Origin: Sulfitobacter sp. W027
GTDB taxonomy: Bacteria; Pseudomonadota; Alphaproteobacteria; Rhodobacterales; Rhodobacteraceae
Direction: 5' to 3'
Assembly: GCF_025143985.1 (NCBI RefSeq)
Contig: NZ_CP083564.1
Location: 2,759,001-2,823,000 of the forward strand
DNA length: 64,000 nt
A program made the position numbers and the translations under genes. The notes beneath the pieces are model-generated. The model saw only the letters and a program-made list of their open reading frames with translations, did no database searches and had not been told where the DNA came from. Shown piece by piece: positions 44,640 through 53,902 of the stretch; the stretch's first letter is position 1; each line of letters starts with the position of its first letter.

Positions 44640-45344
44640 AAACAGCAATGTTTAGGCTAAATTCTTATATAGTGATTTCATAGGGCATCTCACCTTGTAT
44701 CTAAGGTGAATCCGCTAGCTTCAGAATAAGACCAGCGTTCGTCCTCCCGTCCGGGTTGCGCCAAGGCCTGTTACCCGATTATACAGTCAATTGCATTATT
44801 GGGCCGAAACCGCCGAATGAGATGTATCGGATGGCATTGCTCGCCGCCAGTATCGATCACCCTGTGAAGCTGTTCGGAAAAACGTCCGGGCCGGGCCAGC
44901 AACTTACAGCGATGCTTTAAAGATTGGCGGTTGCACAAGTAAGACGTTCCTGCACGGCATTGAACGGCAGGTGTAAACTCAGGGGCGTTGAGCTCACCGA
45001 ACCCCGTGCGGAAGCCACAAACGCAAACGGCCTAGAGTTGCCTTTGACGCACATCTCAAGCAATGTCTAAGCCCCCCTCCTGAAGGGCTCATCCTAGGAA
45101 TCAATTGCGCAGCGTTTGCAGCTAAGCTTGACTGGAGTGGCTCATAAGCGTGGCCAACGTTGTTATAACTTGAGCATGAACAGACGACTTAGGTATCAGT
45201 ATTCTCTCCAGAACGCCCTCAGCCTTTTGAACAAGGGACCAGCGGGGGCAGGTCAATACCAATGGCCGTCCTGTTCGCCTGTTCATCACCGCAGGATAGT
45301 GTCCCGAGAGTTCTTACATATTTACAGGCGCACTATATTCCCGC
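44640..45344. other. Intergenic, no gene
   Basis: No reading frame with convincing content. A weak hairpin CACCTT / AAGGTG (44691-44708) follows the D-aminopeptidase gene and might end its transcript. The remainder, including CCAGCGTTCGTCC, looks like decayed intergenic DNA. Confidence 0.4.
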
Positions 45345-45818
45345 CTATTGGGGCCTTCCCATCATTAAGCGCAACGGCTCGTACACCATGACAGTTTTAC
45401 CTTCTTGATTGCGAACCGTATTGCGTGTTCGCACTAGACCACGGTCGCCTTTGCTTTCTTGGCGTACACTGAGCACTTCCATTTCGACATCAATCGTATC
45501 GCCAGCTTGGACAGGCCCTTTAATGTCTAGTGTGGAAAGCCCAAGGAAAGCTAAACCCGTTTCTTGAGCTGTGGCATTGAGGGCCAGCGCCTCTGCTACC
45601 GAAAGCACTAACGCACCGGGTGACGGTTCGCCCTTCAAGGTGCTTTCGGTTTTACGGTATTCCGCATTGGTGAAAAGCACTTCAACCATACCGGCCAGAC
45701 CGACGAAGGTGCTGATATCCGCCGAGGTGATAGTGCGGCCGTATGTTGAGTACCGATCGCCTACTGTCAGTTCTTGCCAGTAAAAGCCACGGCCTAGGCG
45801 AATGGGTGTAGGCGTCAT
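45345..45818 (-). CDS. MaoC-like hot-dog-fold protein lacking the hydratase motif
   Basis: 157 aa. RGFYWQELTVGDRYSTYGRTITSADISTFVGLAG and a late GDTIDVEMEVLSVRQ follow the MaoC hot-dog pattern. The D-x-N-P-x-H active-site motif of R-specific hydratases is absent: the segment reads GMVEVLFTNAEYR. It overlaps the CoA ester lyase stop by 4 bp. It might be a structural partner of the other MaoC protein or a thioesterase-like enzyme. Confidence 0.8.
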   Translation of the reverse strand: MTPTPIRLGRGFYWQELTVGDRYSTYGRTITSADISTFVGLAGMVEVLFTNAEYRKTESTLKGEPSPGALVLSVAEALALNATAQETGLAFLGLSTLDIKGPVQAGDTIDVEMEVLSVRQESKGDRGLVRTRNTVRNQEGKTVMVYEPLRLMMGRPQ

Positions 45819-46663
45819 TGATCTTCTCCGTATTTTGCCACGAGGTCCAGAACCCGCTTTGCACGCTTGAGATGCGGCATATCAATCATTTGTCCGTCGA
45901 TGCTGACCGCACCCACATTAGGGTTGCTCGCCAGCACCTTCGTGATCCGTTGGGCCAGCGCAATTTCAGAAGCCGTTGGTAGGAACGCCTGATTGATGAT
46001 CGGCACTTGCGCGGGGTGGATTGCCATCTTGCCGGTGAACCCGTCGCGCCGGGCGGCGTTGCATTCCTCCTCCAGCCCGGCGAGATCCCGGATGTCGGTC
46101 CAAACCGTGTCGATGGGCTGGCACTTTGCGTGCATCGCACCGGCCAACATTAGATTGCGGGCCAGCGCGAACGGGCCAGTCAAGGCTCCAGCCTCGTCGC
46201 GTGACGCTGTGCTTCCCAAGTCTGCCGATAAATCTTCTGCCCCCCAGGCCAAGCCGTGGAGGTGTGTCTCCAGCCCGGCATACTGGCCAAGGCCGAACAA
46301 AGAGCCGGCGGTTTCCGTAGCGATAGCCAGGATTGGCGGGCAAGCGTTGCCGGCCATCTCGATTAGGTCGCGGACCGTGCCGCCGTTTTCGGATTTTGGC
46401 AGGACTAGCCCATCGGCGCGTCCATTGATCGCTGTCGCGACATCTTGTGTGCAATAGGCGCTGGATATGGGGTTTACCCGCACCCATAACTGCGCGCTCC
46501 GATCAAGCGTAGAGAGGGCGTTTGCCACTGCCTCGCGTGCCTCTTCCTTTTTTTGAGGCGCAACGGAATCTTCGAGATCTAGGATTATGGCATCGGCGCC
46601 CACGCGCACTGCCTTTGCCATCATGTCGGGGCGGTTGCCCGGGACGAAAAGCCACGATCGCAT
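45815..46663 (-). CDS. CoA ester lyase, CitE / HpcH-HpaI family (citramalyl-CoA lyase-like)
   Basis: 282 aa TIM barrel. RSWLFVPGNRPDM is the CitE-like start, DLEDSVAP and VRVNP supply the arginine and acidic residues, LPKSENGG, ATETAGSL and WGAEDLSADLG the Mg-binding Glu and Asp. The family cleaves malyl-, citramalyl- or related CoA esters to acetyl-CoA or similar plus a keto acid. With a CaiB transferase and MaoC hydratase beside it, (S)- or (R)-citramalyl-CoA lyase giving acetyl-CoA and pyruvate is the best guess. It overlaps the preceding MaoC stop by 1 bp. Confidence 0.88.
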   Translation of the reverse strand: MRSWLFVPGNRPDMMAKAVRVGADAIILDLEDSVAPQKKEEAREAVANALSTLDRSAQLWVRVNPISSAYCTQDVATAINGRADGLVLPKSENGGTVRDLIEMAGNACPPILAIATETAGSLFGLGQYAGLETHLHGLAWGAEDLSADLGSTASRDEAGALTGPFALARNLMLAGAMHAKCQPIDTVWTDIRDLAGLEEECNAARRDGFTGKMAIHPAQVPIINQAFLPTASEIALAQRITKVLASNPNVGAVSIDGQMIDMPHLKRAKRVLDLVAKYGEDQ

Positions 46664-47127
46664 CAGTTTGCCTCCTGCGCTAGACGTGCGCGCATAAGCG
46701 CAGAACGACGGCAGGAAGCAACCAAAGTTCCGTCCTGTTTGTAGGCGCGATGGATGAGCTCCACGATACCCTGACCGGCGCGCGACTTTGAAGCCCGTGC
46801 TGAGATTACTTCAGTCTCCACCCGCAGGCTGTCGCCATGAAAGACCGGCGCCGGAAATATCACATCAGTCATTCCCAGATTGCCGACAGTAGTGCCCAGT
46901 GTGGTTTCATGAACCGAAATACCGATCATGATCCCCAACGTCAGAAGCGAGTTAACCAGCGGCTTACCCCATTCTGTTTGAGCGGCGAAGTTCCGATCAA
47001 TGTGCAGCGGCTGGGGGTTCATCGTCTGGGTTGAAAAAGCAATATTGTCAGCTTCGGTGACCGTGCGCGTGATCGCATGCGAGATCACCATGCCAGGCCT
47101 AAATTCTTCTAGCCACAGACCTGCCAT
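46663..47127 (-). CDS. MaoC family dehydratase (itaconyl-/mesaconyl-CoA hydratase-like)
   Basis: 154 aa. [33 protein letters not shown] is a hydratase-2-like active-site region with the catalytic His in PLHID; the usual preceding Asp is replaced (TQTMNP). [13 protein letters not shown] closes the hot-dog fold. The family hydrates trans-enoyl-CoA esters. Gene is 1 bp from the CaiB stop and overlaps the lyase, so a role between CoA transfer and cleavage is inferred. Confidence 0.87.
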   Translation of the reverse strand: MAGLWLEEFRPGMVISHAITRTVTEADNIAFSTQTMNPQPLHIDRNFAAQTEWGKPLVNSLLTLGIMIGISVHETTLGTTVGNLGMTDVIFPAPVFHGDSLRVETEVISARASKSRAGQGIVELIHRAYKQDGTLVASCRRSALMRARLAQEAN

Positions 47128-47128
47128 C

Positions 47129-48334
47129 CTATTCCCCCTCCTTTGGTGGGGGGGCCTGCACGACGCCGCGCTCTATCATGTCGTGAACTTTGGTAGGTTC
47201 GTAACCGAGTTCCTGAAGCAGACTGATCGAATTCTCACTAAGCAGCGGCGCACCTCTGTCTACGGTGGTGTGAGCTCCATTGACCTTTACCGGCTGGGGC
47301 ACCGACCGCGCTCGGCCAGTTGTATCATCTGTAACACCAAAGAAATCGACAGCCTGGAGGTGTGGATCATTCAGCAGGTCCCCCAAAGAACTAACCCGCG
47401 AATGCGGCACATCCAGCCGCTCAAAGGTGTTGATCCAGTCGTCGGTACTACGCTTGGGCATTACTTGAGCGAGGATTTCATACATCTCCGCTACATGGTT
47501 CGATCGAGTTGAAGCGCTTTCAAACCACTCCTGATCAATCACGTCAGCGCGCCCGATCTCCTCAAGCGTGCTGCGCCAGTGAGCTTCGGTATAAGGAAGA
47601 ACCGCGACCCAACCATCAGAGCTTTTGAAAGGCCGGCGATGGCGGTTGAGCAGCCGGCGATATCCTGGTTTAGCGTCCTGTTCGAAAGATGCCGCAGCAA
47701 GATGCTCGGTCATCACGAAAGAGGTCATAACCTCGAACATTGGGACCTCGATTTCGACGCCCTGTCCCGTTTGGGCTTTGTTGTATAATGCTGAGGAAAT
47801 CGCATTGGCCGCGTAGAGCGCTGCCACCTTATCCGCGATCACGCCCGGCACATATGCGGGCTCGGCACCTGTGTATGTCGGCAAGTGCGCAATACCTGAT
47901 GCTGCCTGAATAACGTCATCATAGGCTGGACGATCAGCATAGGGGCCATCGCTGCCAAAGCCGATGGCGGAACAATAAACGAGGCCGGGGTTTATGGCGC
48001 GCAGAGTCGCGGCATCGAACCCTAGTTTGCGCACCGCCTTCATACGCATGTTATGCAGGAAGACATCGGCCTGCGATATCAGGCGCTTCAAAACCTCGCG
48101 GCCCTCTTGTGTCTTCAAGTCTATCGCGATGCTCTGTTTGTTGCGATTGCAATTCACAAACATCGAGCTTTCGCCGGCTTCTGAACGGGGCTCGACATGT
48201 CGTGCTAAATCGCCGTCGGGAGCCTCGATTTTAACAACGTCGGCTCCGAAGTCTGCAAGTATCTGGCCCGCCATGGGGCCCAATACAATTGTGGTCAGTT
48301 CGACCACGCGAACGCCTTTTAGAAGATCAAACAC
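47129..48334 (-). CDS. CaiB/BaiF family (class III) CoA-transferase
   Basis: 401 aa. [37 protein letters not shown] is the typical start, [12 protein letters not shown] follows, and [13 protein letters not shown] carries the aspartate that forms the covalent acyl intermediate. It moves CoA from a donor such as succinyl-CoA to a carboxylic acid. The start is GTG with AGAGG upstream. It lies after the TRAP binding-protein gene and an intervening hairpin, and begins the metabolic half of the operon. Confidence 0.92.
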   Translation of the reverse strand: MFDLLKGVRVVELTTIVLGPMAGQILADFGADVVKIEAPDGDLARHVEPRSEAGESSMFVNCNRNKQSIAIDLKTQEGREVLKRLISQADVFLHNMRMKAVRKLGFDAATLRAINPGLVYCSAIGFGSDGPYADRPAYDDVIQAASGIAHLPTYTGAEPAYVPGVIADKVAALYAANAISSALYNKAQTGQGVEIEVPMFEVMTSFVMTEHLAAASFEQDAKPGYRRLLNRHRRPFKSSDGWVAVLPYTEAHWRSTLEEIGRADVIDQEWFESASTRSNHVAEMYEILAQVMPKRSTDDWINTFERLDVPHSRVSSLGDLLNDPHLQAVDFFGVTDDTTGRARSVPQPVKVNGAHTTVDRGAPLLSENSISLLQELGYEPTKVHDMIERGVVQAPPPKEGE

Positions 48335-48385
48335 AATGGCCTCTGATGGGTTAGGGTGAGGTTCGGGAAATCGGCTTGCGATACA

Positions 48386-48413
48386 CGCGGCGACGAAAGT
48401 TTCCGTCGCCGCG
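48386..48413 (-). other. Intercistronic hairpin after the TRAP binding-protein gene
   Basis: CGCGGCGACG (48386-48395) and CGTCGCCGCG (48404-48413) form a perfect 10-bp stem with an 8-nt loop, 10 bp after the dctP-like stop. No T-run. Likely an mRNA 3'-end stabiliser or attenuator before the CoA-transferase gene. Confidence 0.7.
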
Positions 48414-48423
48414 ATTGGAGGAT

Positions 48424-49458
48424 TTAATCGTTGGCGACCCGTAGCTTTTCGACTTCGCTGCGGAAGGCCGCGAGCGCTTCGCTGCCCTTCTTGTCCCGGC
48501 TGTCGAGGTTTTTAGCCCAATCTTGGGCAACGGTTTCGAAGGATGCGTTCAACCGCGCTGTCTCATCGTTGGAGAGACTGAAGACATTAACATCCTTAGC
48601 AGAGAGGTCGTCGGCGAACTGAACCTCTGCTTCGTCAAACGCCAAGCAAGCGCTTTCCGTCACCTCTTGCCCGACGCGGGTCAGGACTTCCTGAACATCC
48701 TGGGGAAGGCTGTCCCACTTCTTTTCCGAAATCGAATAGGTAATCCCAACGGTGCCAAAATTCGCGTTCCGTGTAGCCGACCCGACGATCTGATCGAGAC
48801 CATAAGAGAAGGTAGAGGTGAAGGGCAAAAGAGCACCGTCGATTGTGCCTTTTGTCATGGCATCAAAAATCTCTGGCGGCGTCATGCGCACAGGAACGGC
48901 TTCGACCGACTGTAGCGACAATTCCATCGCGCCAGCATTCGAACGCAGCTTCATACCGTCGAATTCATCCAGCGAGCCCACGCCTGCCCGTTCTGAGAAA
49001 ATTGCCTGGTAAGGTGAGAGTGCGACGTTGTAGAGCACGCGAACGCCAGCAGGCTGAAACTCGAGTTCGTCGAGCATCCCACCGGGTTGCACGAGATTGC
49101 GGAACGCCAGCGATCCTTCGCAAGAAGATGCGATTTCGCCGGGCAGCTCCACGACGCCACCCAAAGGCATCTTCTCAGATACATAGGATGGCACGATATA
49201 GCCGATGTCTGCGATCCCGGCCTGAGTAATGGAAAGGATGTCCTTTGCTTTAGCAAGCTGCTGAGCAGGATAGTGTTCGAAGGCAACGCGGTCGCCCAGT
49301 TCTTCTTGCACCCGCGCCATGAACACGTCGGTCGTATTCTTGGTGATGATGTGGTCCGCTGGCAGACTGTCGGCGATCTTCAGTGTAACCTCTTGCGCAA
49401 ACGCCGGGTTGATAGCGCTTACCGCCAGCAAAGAGATCGCAGTTAGGGTCGTTTTCAT
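48424..49458 (-). CDS. dctP: TRAP transporter solute-binding protein (DctP family)
   Basis: 344 aa from the ATG at 49458, which has GGAGGAG at good spacing. A signal peptide ends near AFAQE (about residue 22). The DctP fold follows, with ITKNTTDVFMARVQEELGDR and SNAGAMELSLQSVEAVPVRMTPPEIFDAM. It binds organic acids in the periplasm for the DctQM permease encoded upstream. A C5-dicarboxylate such as itaconate or mesaconate is inferred from the downstream enzymes. Confidence 0.92.
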   Translation of the reverse strand: MKTTLTAISLLAVSAINPAFAQEVTLKIADSLPADHIITKNTTDVFMARVQEELGDRVAFEHYPAQQLAKAKDILSITQAGIADIGYIVPSYVSEKMPLGGVVELPGEIASSCEGSLAFRNLVQPGGMLDELEFQPAGVRVLYNVALSPYQAIFSERAGVGSLDEFDGMKLRSNAGAMELSLQSVEAVPVRMTPPEIFDAMTKGTIDGALLPFTSTFSYGLDQIVGSATRNANFGTVGITYSISEKKWDSLPQDVQEVLTRVGQEVTESACLAFDEAEVQFADDLSAKDVNVFSLSNDETARLNASFETVAQDWAKNLDSRDKKGSEALAAFRSEVEKLRVAND

Positions 49459-49500
49459 GATTTTACTCCTCCAGTTCATCATGTTTGGTAGAAATTGCCC

Positions 49501-49899
49501 TTAGCACTCGACGCGAGCGCCTTCTCCGTAAGGGGGGGCGTAACAAATGAGCACACGCACCGGCGTCTCACCAATGGCGGTGAAGGTGTGCGGCATGTCG
49601 GCGGCGAAAAAGCAGCTTTCTCCTGGCCCAATCTCTTGTTTGTGCGACCCGATGGTAACGTCCGCGCGGCCTTCGAGCATCCAGCAGAACTGATCAATTC
49701 CCGGATGGAAATGTGCGCTGGCGCCTTGGCCCGGCTCGATCCGTCCGATCAAAACTTCCATTTGGGTTGCGCCGGTTTCAGGAGAAACGAGACGACGATT
49801 TACAGTTCCGGAGTGTCCGCTTGGCGAATAGGGCTGCGCCATGTCTTCGGTCATGAAAAAAACGGATGGGTCCAGATCTGCAGCCTTTGGTTGCGTCAT
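49501..49899 (-). CDS. Cupin domain protein
   Basis: 132 aa. ASAHFHPGIDQFCWMLEGRADVTIG contains the first cupin motif (HFH...E), and GPGESCFFAADMPHTFTAIG the second. Single-domain cupins bind a metal and may be isomerases, dioxygenases or sensors. AAAGGACACTGAAA precedes the ATG, 14 bp after the dctM stop, within the TRAP operon. Function unknown. Confidence 0.87.
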   Translation of the reverse strand: MTQPKAADLDPSVFFMTEDMAQPYSPSGHSGTVNRRLVSPETGATQMEVLIGRIEPGQGASAHFHPGIDQFCWMLEGRADVTIGSHKQEIGPGESCFFAADMPHTFTAIGETPVRVLICYAPPYGEGARVEC

Positions 49900-49913
49900 T
49901 TTCAGTGTCCTTT

Positions 49914-51203
49914 TTAGTTGTTGATTGTGCTGGGCAGCCACAGAACCAGCTGTGGAAACGCGATAAGCAATGCGATGATGATCAGATGGGTTACCACATG
50001 CGGCGCGACGCCACGGAAGATCTCTGATAGCGGTCTTCCGGCATAGCGGGCTACCACAAAGATGTTCATGCCCAGAGGCGGTGTGATCATGCCTACCTCA
50101 GCGGAGACGACGACGATCACGCCGAACCAGACCGGATCAAAACCCAAGGTGACGATGGCTGGCACCATGACGGGAACAGTCAGGATCAGAATGGCGAGCT
50201 GGTCCATGAAACAGCCAAGAACCAAGTAGAACAGGATGATCCCGGCCATCACGACATAGGGCGAAACGTTCAGCGTGGTGATCCACGTCACGAACTGTGG
50301 GGTTATCTGCCCTAATGTCAGGACATAGCCAAAAATGTGCGCACCGATGATGATTAGGAAAATCATACATGTCGCGCGCACTGCACGAGACAGGGCGCCC
50401 CAAGTTCTTGCCCAGGTCAGCGAACGAAAAGCGGCAGCGATGACGAAGGCTCCGAATGCCCCGAGGCCAGCGGCCTCCGTGGGTGTTGCAACCCCGAGAT
50501 AGATCGACCCTGTTACACATGCGAGTAAGGCGAGCATCGGGCCGATCTCGCGCAGGGCAAAAAGCTTTTCTCGCAGTGACCAACGCTTTGCCGCTGGGGC
50601 AATGGATGGATCGCGCGCCATGAGGGCGTAGATCGTTACGATGATACCAAAGGTCACCAGAACACCGGGGATAACGCCGCCAATCAGCAGCGACGCGATA
50701 TTCACTTCGACGATAATGCCGTACAAGACCAAGGCAATCGAGGGCGGGATGAGCATGGCCAAAGTGCCCGAGACGGCCACCACGCCAGCTGAAAATTTGG
50801 CCTCATAGCCAGCTTTTTGCATGGCGGGTATTGATGTCGACGACAGAGCCGCAGCGGCCGCAGTTGAAGATCCAGAGATTGCACCAAAGCCAGCCCCGGC
50901 AAGGGCCGTGGCAACAGCCAGACCACCGGGCAAACGGCCAACCCAGATCGTAATCGCCTTGAACATCCGATCGGCGATGCCGCTTACGATCACAAACTCG
51001 GCCATCAGGATGAACAGCGGGACGGCGATTAGCTCATAACCGTTGGTCGTGGACAGTGGAGTGGTTGCTAGAACCGACAAGGCTGAGTTGAATCCGACAA
51101 TAGCGACCAGTCCCACCATGCCTGAAAAGGCAAGCGCGAGACCAACCGGAACCCCGAGGAACAGAAGAAAGAGAAGTCCGATAACGACAATCAGCGAGGT
51201 CAT
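49914..51203 (-). CDS. dctM: TRAP transporter large permease (DctM)
   Basis: 429 aa, about 12 membrane segments. ALAFSGMVGLVAIVGF, FAEFVIVSGI-like LFILMAEFVIVSG, GAGFGAISGSSTAAAAALSS and AEVGMITPPLGMNIFVV are the conserved DctM stretches. It forms the Na+-driven core with DctQ. Start overlaps the dctQ stop by 4 bp. Confidence 0.93.
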   Translation of the reverse strand: MTSLIVVIGLLFLLFLGVPVGLALAFSGMVGLVAIVGFNSALSVLATTPLSTTNGYELIAVPLFILMAEFVIVSGIADRMFKAITIWVGRLPGGLAVATALAGAGFGAISGSSTAAAAALSSTSIPAMQKAGYEAKFSAGVVAVSGTLAMLIPPSIALVLYGIIVEVNIASLLIGGVIPGVLVTFGIIVTIYALMARDPSIAPAAKRWSLREKLFALREIGPMLALLACVTGSIYLGVATPTEAAGLGAFGAFVIAAAFRSLTWARTWGALSRAVRATCMIFLIIIGAHIFGYVLTLGQITPQFVTWITTLNVSPYVVMAGIILFYLVLGCFMDQLAILILTVPVMVPAIVTLGFDPVWFGVIVVVSAEVGMITPPLGMNIFVVARYAGRPLSEIFRGVAPHVVTHLIIIALLIAFPQLVLWLPSTINN

Positions 51204-51736
51204 AATGTTTCTTCCCCGGGTTCGGTGTGTTGAGCCCTAGAAGGCTTTTCACCGGTGAGAACGACTCGGATGGCCAAAAAGAGGCGCGCCAAACAGACAA
51301 GGGCCATCGCTACCGATCCGACCGGCACTAAGATGTAACTGAGCCATGCTGGCCAGGGCACAATGCTGGCGATCCGCTCGCTGTTAACAAAGCTTGTCCA
51401 TGCTCTGTCCCATGACACCCAGATAAGAAGTGAGAAGATGAACAGGCCGATGGTAGCACTGACTGCATCTGTCACGGCACGTTTTCGAACTGATAGACGC
51501 AACACGAGAAGATCGACAGCGAGGTGCTCGTCGCGCCAATACGTTGGACCGACACCAAAGAAGAAAAGAGCGGGTGTCAGGTACAGGACGACGACGTCAT
51601 GTGCGAAGAACACTGGCTTGCCAATGCCGTAGCGCAAGGAGACATCCGCGACGACGAGAAGCGTCAATGCTGCGATGGCAGTAACGGCAACAGCGGTGAA
51701 TGCCGTGTCGATGATGTGCATGGTTTTATTAATCAT
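51200..51736 (-). CDS. dctQ: TRAP transporter small permease (DctQ)
   Basis: 178 aa with four hydrophobic helices. LLVVADVSLRYGIGKPVFFAHDVVVLYL and RDEHLAVDLLV match DctQ proteins. GGGAGG precedes the ATG, which overlaps the iclR stop as ATGA, so regulator and transporter form one transcript. Confidence 0.9.
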   Translation of the reverse strand: MINKTMHIIDTAFTAVAVTAIAALTLLVVADVSLRYGIGKPVFFAHDVVVLYLTPALFFFGVGPTYWRDEHLAVDLLVLRLSVRKRAVTDAVSATIGLFIFSLLIWVSWDRAWTSFVNSERIASIVPWPAWLSYILVPVGSVAMALVCLARLFLAIRVVLTGEKPSRAQHTEPGEETL

Positions 51737-52488
51737 TTGATGCCTCCCGACCCGCTTATCTGGTCGCGGAGCGCCTTTGTTGATCGAGTAAGCGCCTCGG
51801 CGATTGAGGCATGCTGGCCTTCCATGCGATAGTTCGGCCCGGCTACCGACAAACCAAGCTGGCGGCCTGCGACCTCCAGCATAACCCCCACGCCCGAAAC
51901 CTCAGGAGTGAACTCGGTCGCGTTAAGGAACCAGCCACGCTGGCGGCCCTCAACGATCATTTGGAACAACTTGTCCGGATCGGTCACAGAATTCTCGTTG
52001 GCACCGGAGTAGTCCATCGCCTCGAGTTCAGCCATTAATGCCTTGTCATCGAGCGCGGCGAGCAACGCCTTTCCAGAGGACACAGCATAGATGGGACGCC
52101 GTTCACCGGGCTCAGCCGAGTATCGCACCCCCTGATCGGAAACCATTGTATCCAGGTAGATTAGGTCATTACCGTCGCGAGCTGCCAGCAGCACCGTTTC
52201 TCCGGTTTCGGAGCGTAGTTTGGCCATTTGGTCGCGCACGCTTGCAAGAACCGGATCGCCATCAATGATGTTCTGGCTAACGTCGAATAGCCTCCGGGTA
52301 GGATAGAACCCACCTCTTGGGCGCACCTCGAATAGGTATCCCTGTTCACGCAGCGTCTTAATTAGATTGCTGGTGCTAGAGACCGGTAGCGACAGGGCCG
52401 CCGACAGCCGCGTCAATGTTGCAGGCACTCGTTCGTCCGAGAAAAACTCGAAAAAACGCAGCACGTTTTCGACCTGCTTTACAGACAT
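51733..52488 (-). CDS. IclR family transcriptional regulator
   Basis: 251 aa. The winged helix domain is VENVLRFFEFFSDERVPATLTRLSAALSLPVSSTSNLIKTLREQGYL; the IclR effector domain follows with VSDQGVRYSAEPGERRPIYAVSSGKALLAAL. The ATG at 52488 follows GGGGAG; a longer frame to 52581 would read across the upstream palindrome and is rejected. It is the first gene of the TRAP/CoA operon and probably autoregulates through the palindrome at 52536. Confidence 0.92.
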   Translation of the reverse strand: MSVKQVENVLRFFEFFSDERVPATLTRLSAALSLPVSSTSNLIKTLREQGYLFEVRPRGGFYPTRRLFDVSQNIIDGDPVLASVRDQMAKLRSETGETVLLAARDGNDLIYLDTMVSDQGVRYSAEPGERRPIYAVSSGKALLAALDDKALMAELEAMDYSGANENSVTDPDKLFQMIVEGRQRGWFLNATEFTPEVSGVGVMLEVAGRQLGLSVAGPNYRMEGQHASIAEALTRSTKALRDQISGSGGIK

Positions 52489-52535
52489 ACTCTCCCCCCA
52501 TTTTAGCCGTGCATCCTTCCTCAAAGACGCGGAGC

Positions 52536-52553
52536 TTTTCACATATGTGAAAA
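52536..52553. promoter_or_regulatory. Perfect 18-bp palindrome upstream of iclR
   Basis: TTTTCACATATGTGAAAA, symmetric throughout, 47 bp upstream of the iclR start. It is a strong candidate operator for the IclR protein and hence for the whole TRAP/CaiB/MaoC/CitE operon. Confidence 0.65.
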
Positions 52554-52652
52554 AAATTTCTTGTGTAGAGAATTTCGCCAAACACGGTATCTGTCAAGAA
52601 CAAAGATTTAGAGGGTAGCGACGACACAGGTAGCTCGAGAAGCCGCCGAGTT

Positions 52653-53153
52653 TTGCCTCAATTGGAACAACGGTGCGGGGGGGGGCTGGACTACATCCCG
52701 GCGCGGTATCAAGTGATTGTCACGGTCCGCCCGAAGTACGCCCGCCCCAAAGGACGCGCGGGCGTACTTCAGGCGAAAGCTCCCGCGCATCTTCTCGAGG
52801 GCAGCTGGCCCACTGAGGCGCTGCTGGCGCAGATCGCCGTGTCCAAGCATTCAGAGTACATGCCGCTGAACCATCAAGCCGTTGTCATGGCGCGGCAGGG
52901 CGTGCTAAACGACCGATCGGTCTTCGCCGACTGGATGGGTCGGACCGGTACACTGATCGCAGCGGTGGTGGATCGAATGGCGATACCGCTGAAACAAGGC
53001 AGTACCCGGCCGTATATCGATAAGACGACGGCTCCCGCTTTGGACCCCGGACGTGGCAAAACCAAGACTGGCTACCTGTGGGCGGTACTGCGCGACGATC
53101 GCGGCTGGAACCGGGGCCAATCCAGGGGGCGGGCATCCCGCCCATCCCGCTAG
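52653..53153 (+). pseudogene. IS66 family transposase (TnpC) internal fragment
   Basis: The frame encodes LDYIPARYQVIVTVRPKYA, GVLQAKAPAHLLEG, then ADWMGRTGTLIAAVVDRM and KTTAPALDPGRGKTKTGYLWA, a run of motifs from the middle of IS66 transposases (Asp of the DDE triad in DxTTxPVLDPGRGKTKTG; here Lys replaces the family's usual Glu/Asp before TT). Both the N-terminal and the C-terminal thirds are missing and no IS ends are seen. It is a dead remnant between two operons. Confidence 0.85.
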
Positions 53154-53237
53154 GCTTCTCATTTCATATCCGGAAAAGGTCCTCGCAAGCCCTGTCAGGA
53201 CTCAGATTTCCTACCCAAGATCAAGCTATGGTACCGG

Positions 53238-53798
53238 CTACGCCTCACTTGATAGTTCCGTGCCATTTCTCTGGTAGAGGTCAAAAACTCCTAGGCCATC
53301 CAGAATGGCTAAAGTCTGTCGGATTGTCATGCCACCATCCAACAGCGCGCGTAAGGCCTGCACATCCTGCACACGGACCTCCCGAATATCTTCATCTGCC
53401 CCCCGTTCCGGGGAGATGAAATGTATATTTGTGACATATAAGGTTTCACCGTCGACCTCCTCAACACCCGTTGCGATGAATACGGACGAACCAACCTGCT
53501 CTTTCCCTTGCGCCATAGCCTCAACAAAGAGATGATCGTAATAGACCTCATGATCACGACCGCTTATCTCCTGCCGAAAGCCCACTAAAATTTCATTCTC
53601 AGCGATAGGATGGACTTTATGAGCAGACATTTCGCTCCAGCTGTTGAAGCCATACTGCTTTGCGATTTCATCCAGCGCCTCGTGAAGCTTGAGGTTTTTC
53701 GCTTTCTTTAGCGCCCTCGCATTCTGCCTGAGCAACGACATTGGTGTTCCATCGCTCAAGAATGTGAGGCCTTCTAACTTATTTCTATCTGATTTCAT
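53238..53798 (-). CDS. Hypothetical protein with N-terminal helix motif
   Basis: 186 aa from the ATG at 53798 (53804 also possible). Residues about 15-60, RQNARALKKAKNLKLHEALDEIAKQYGFNSWSEM, match a short helical motif that I recall at the start of various plasmid- and phage-linked proteins. The rest is acidic, with no known catalytic motif; FDLYQRNGTE is near the end. Its single-gene setting between an IS66 remnant and a phosphoesterase gives no functional hint. Confidence 0.6.
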   Translation of the reverse strand: MKSDRNKLEGLTFLSDGTPMSLLRQNARALKKAKNLKLHEALDEIAKQYGFNSWSEMSAHKVHPIAENEILVGFRQEISGRDHEVYYDHLFVEAMAQGKEQVGSSVFIATGVEEVDGETLYVTNIHFISPERGADEDIREVRVQDVQALRALLDGGMTIRQTLAILDGLGVFDLYQRNGTELSSEA

Positions 53799-53902
53799 TG
53801 TCATTTTCCAGGAACCAATATTCTTAGGGAGCGCCACCAGTATCTGTGATTACAATTAGGTCGCTTTGACATGTGGCCTCAAGAAGCATGAGGTCAGCCG
53901 AT

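Noticed and set aside
52367..52618. Small plus- and minus-strand frames over the iclR promoter
   Set aside because: They arise from the AT-rich palindrome region and overlap the start of the clear iclR gene.
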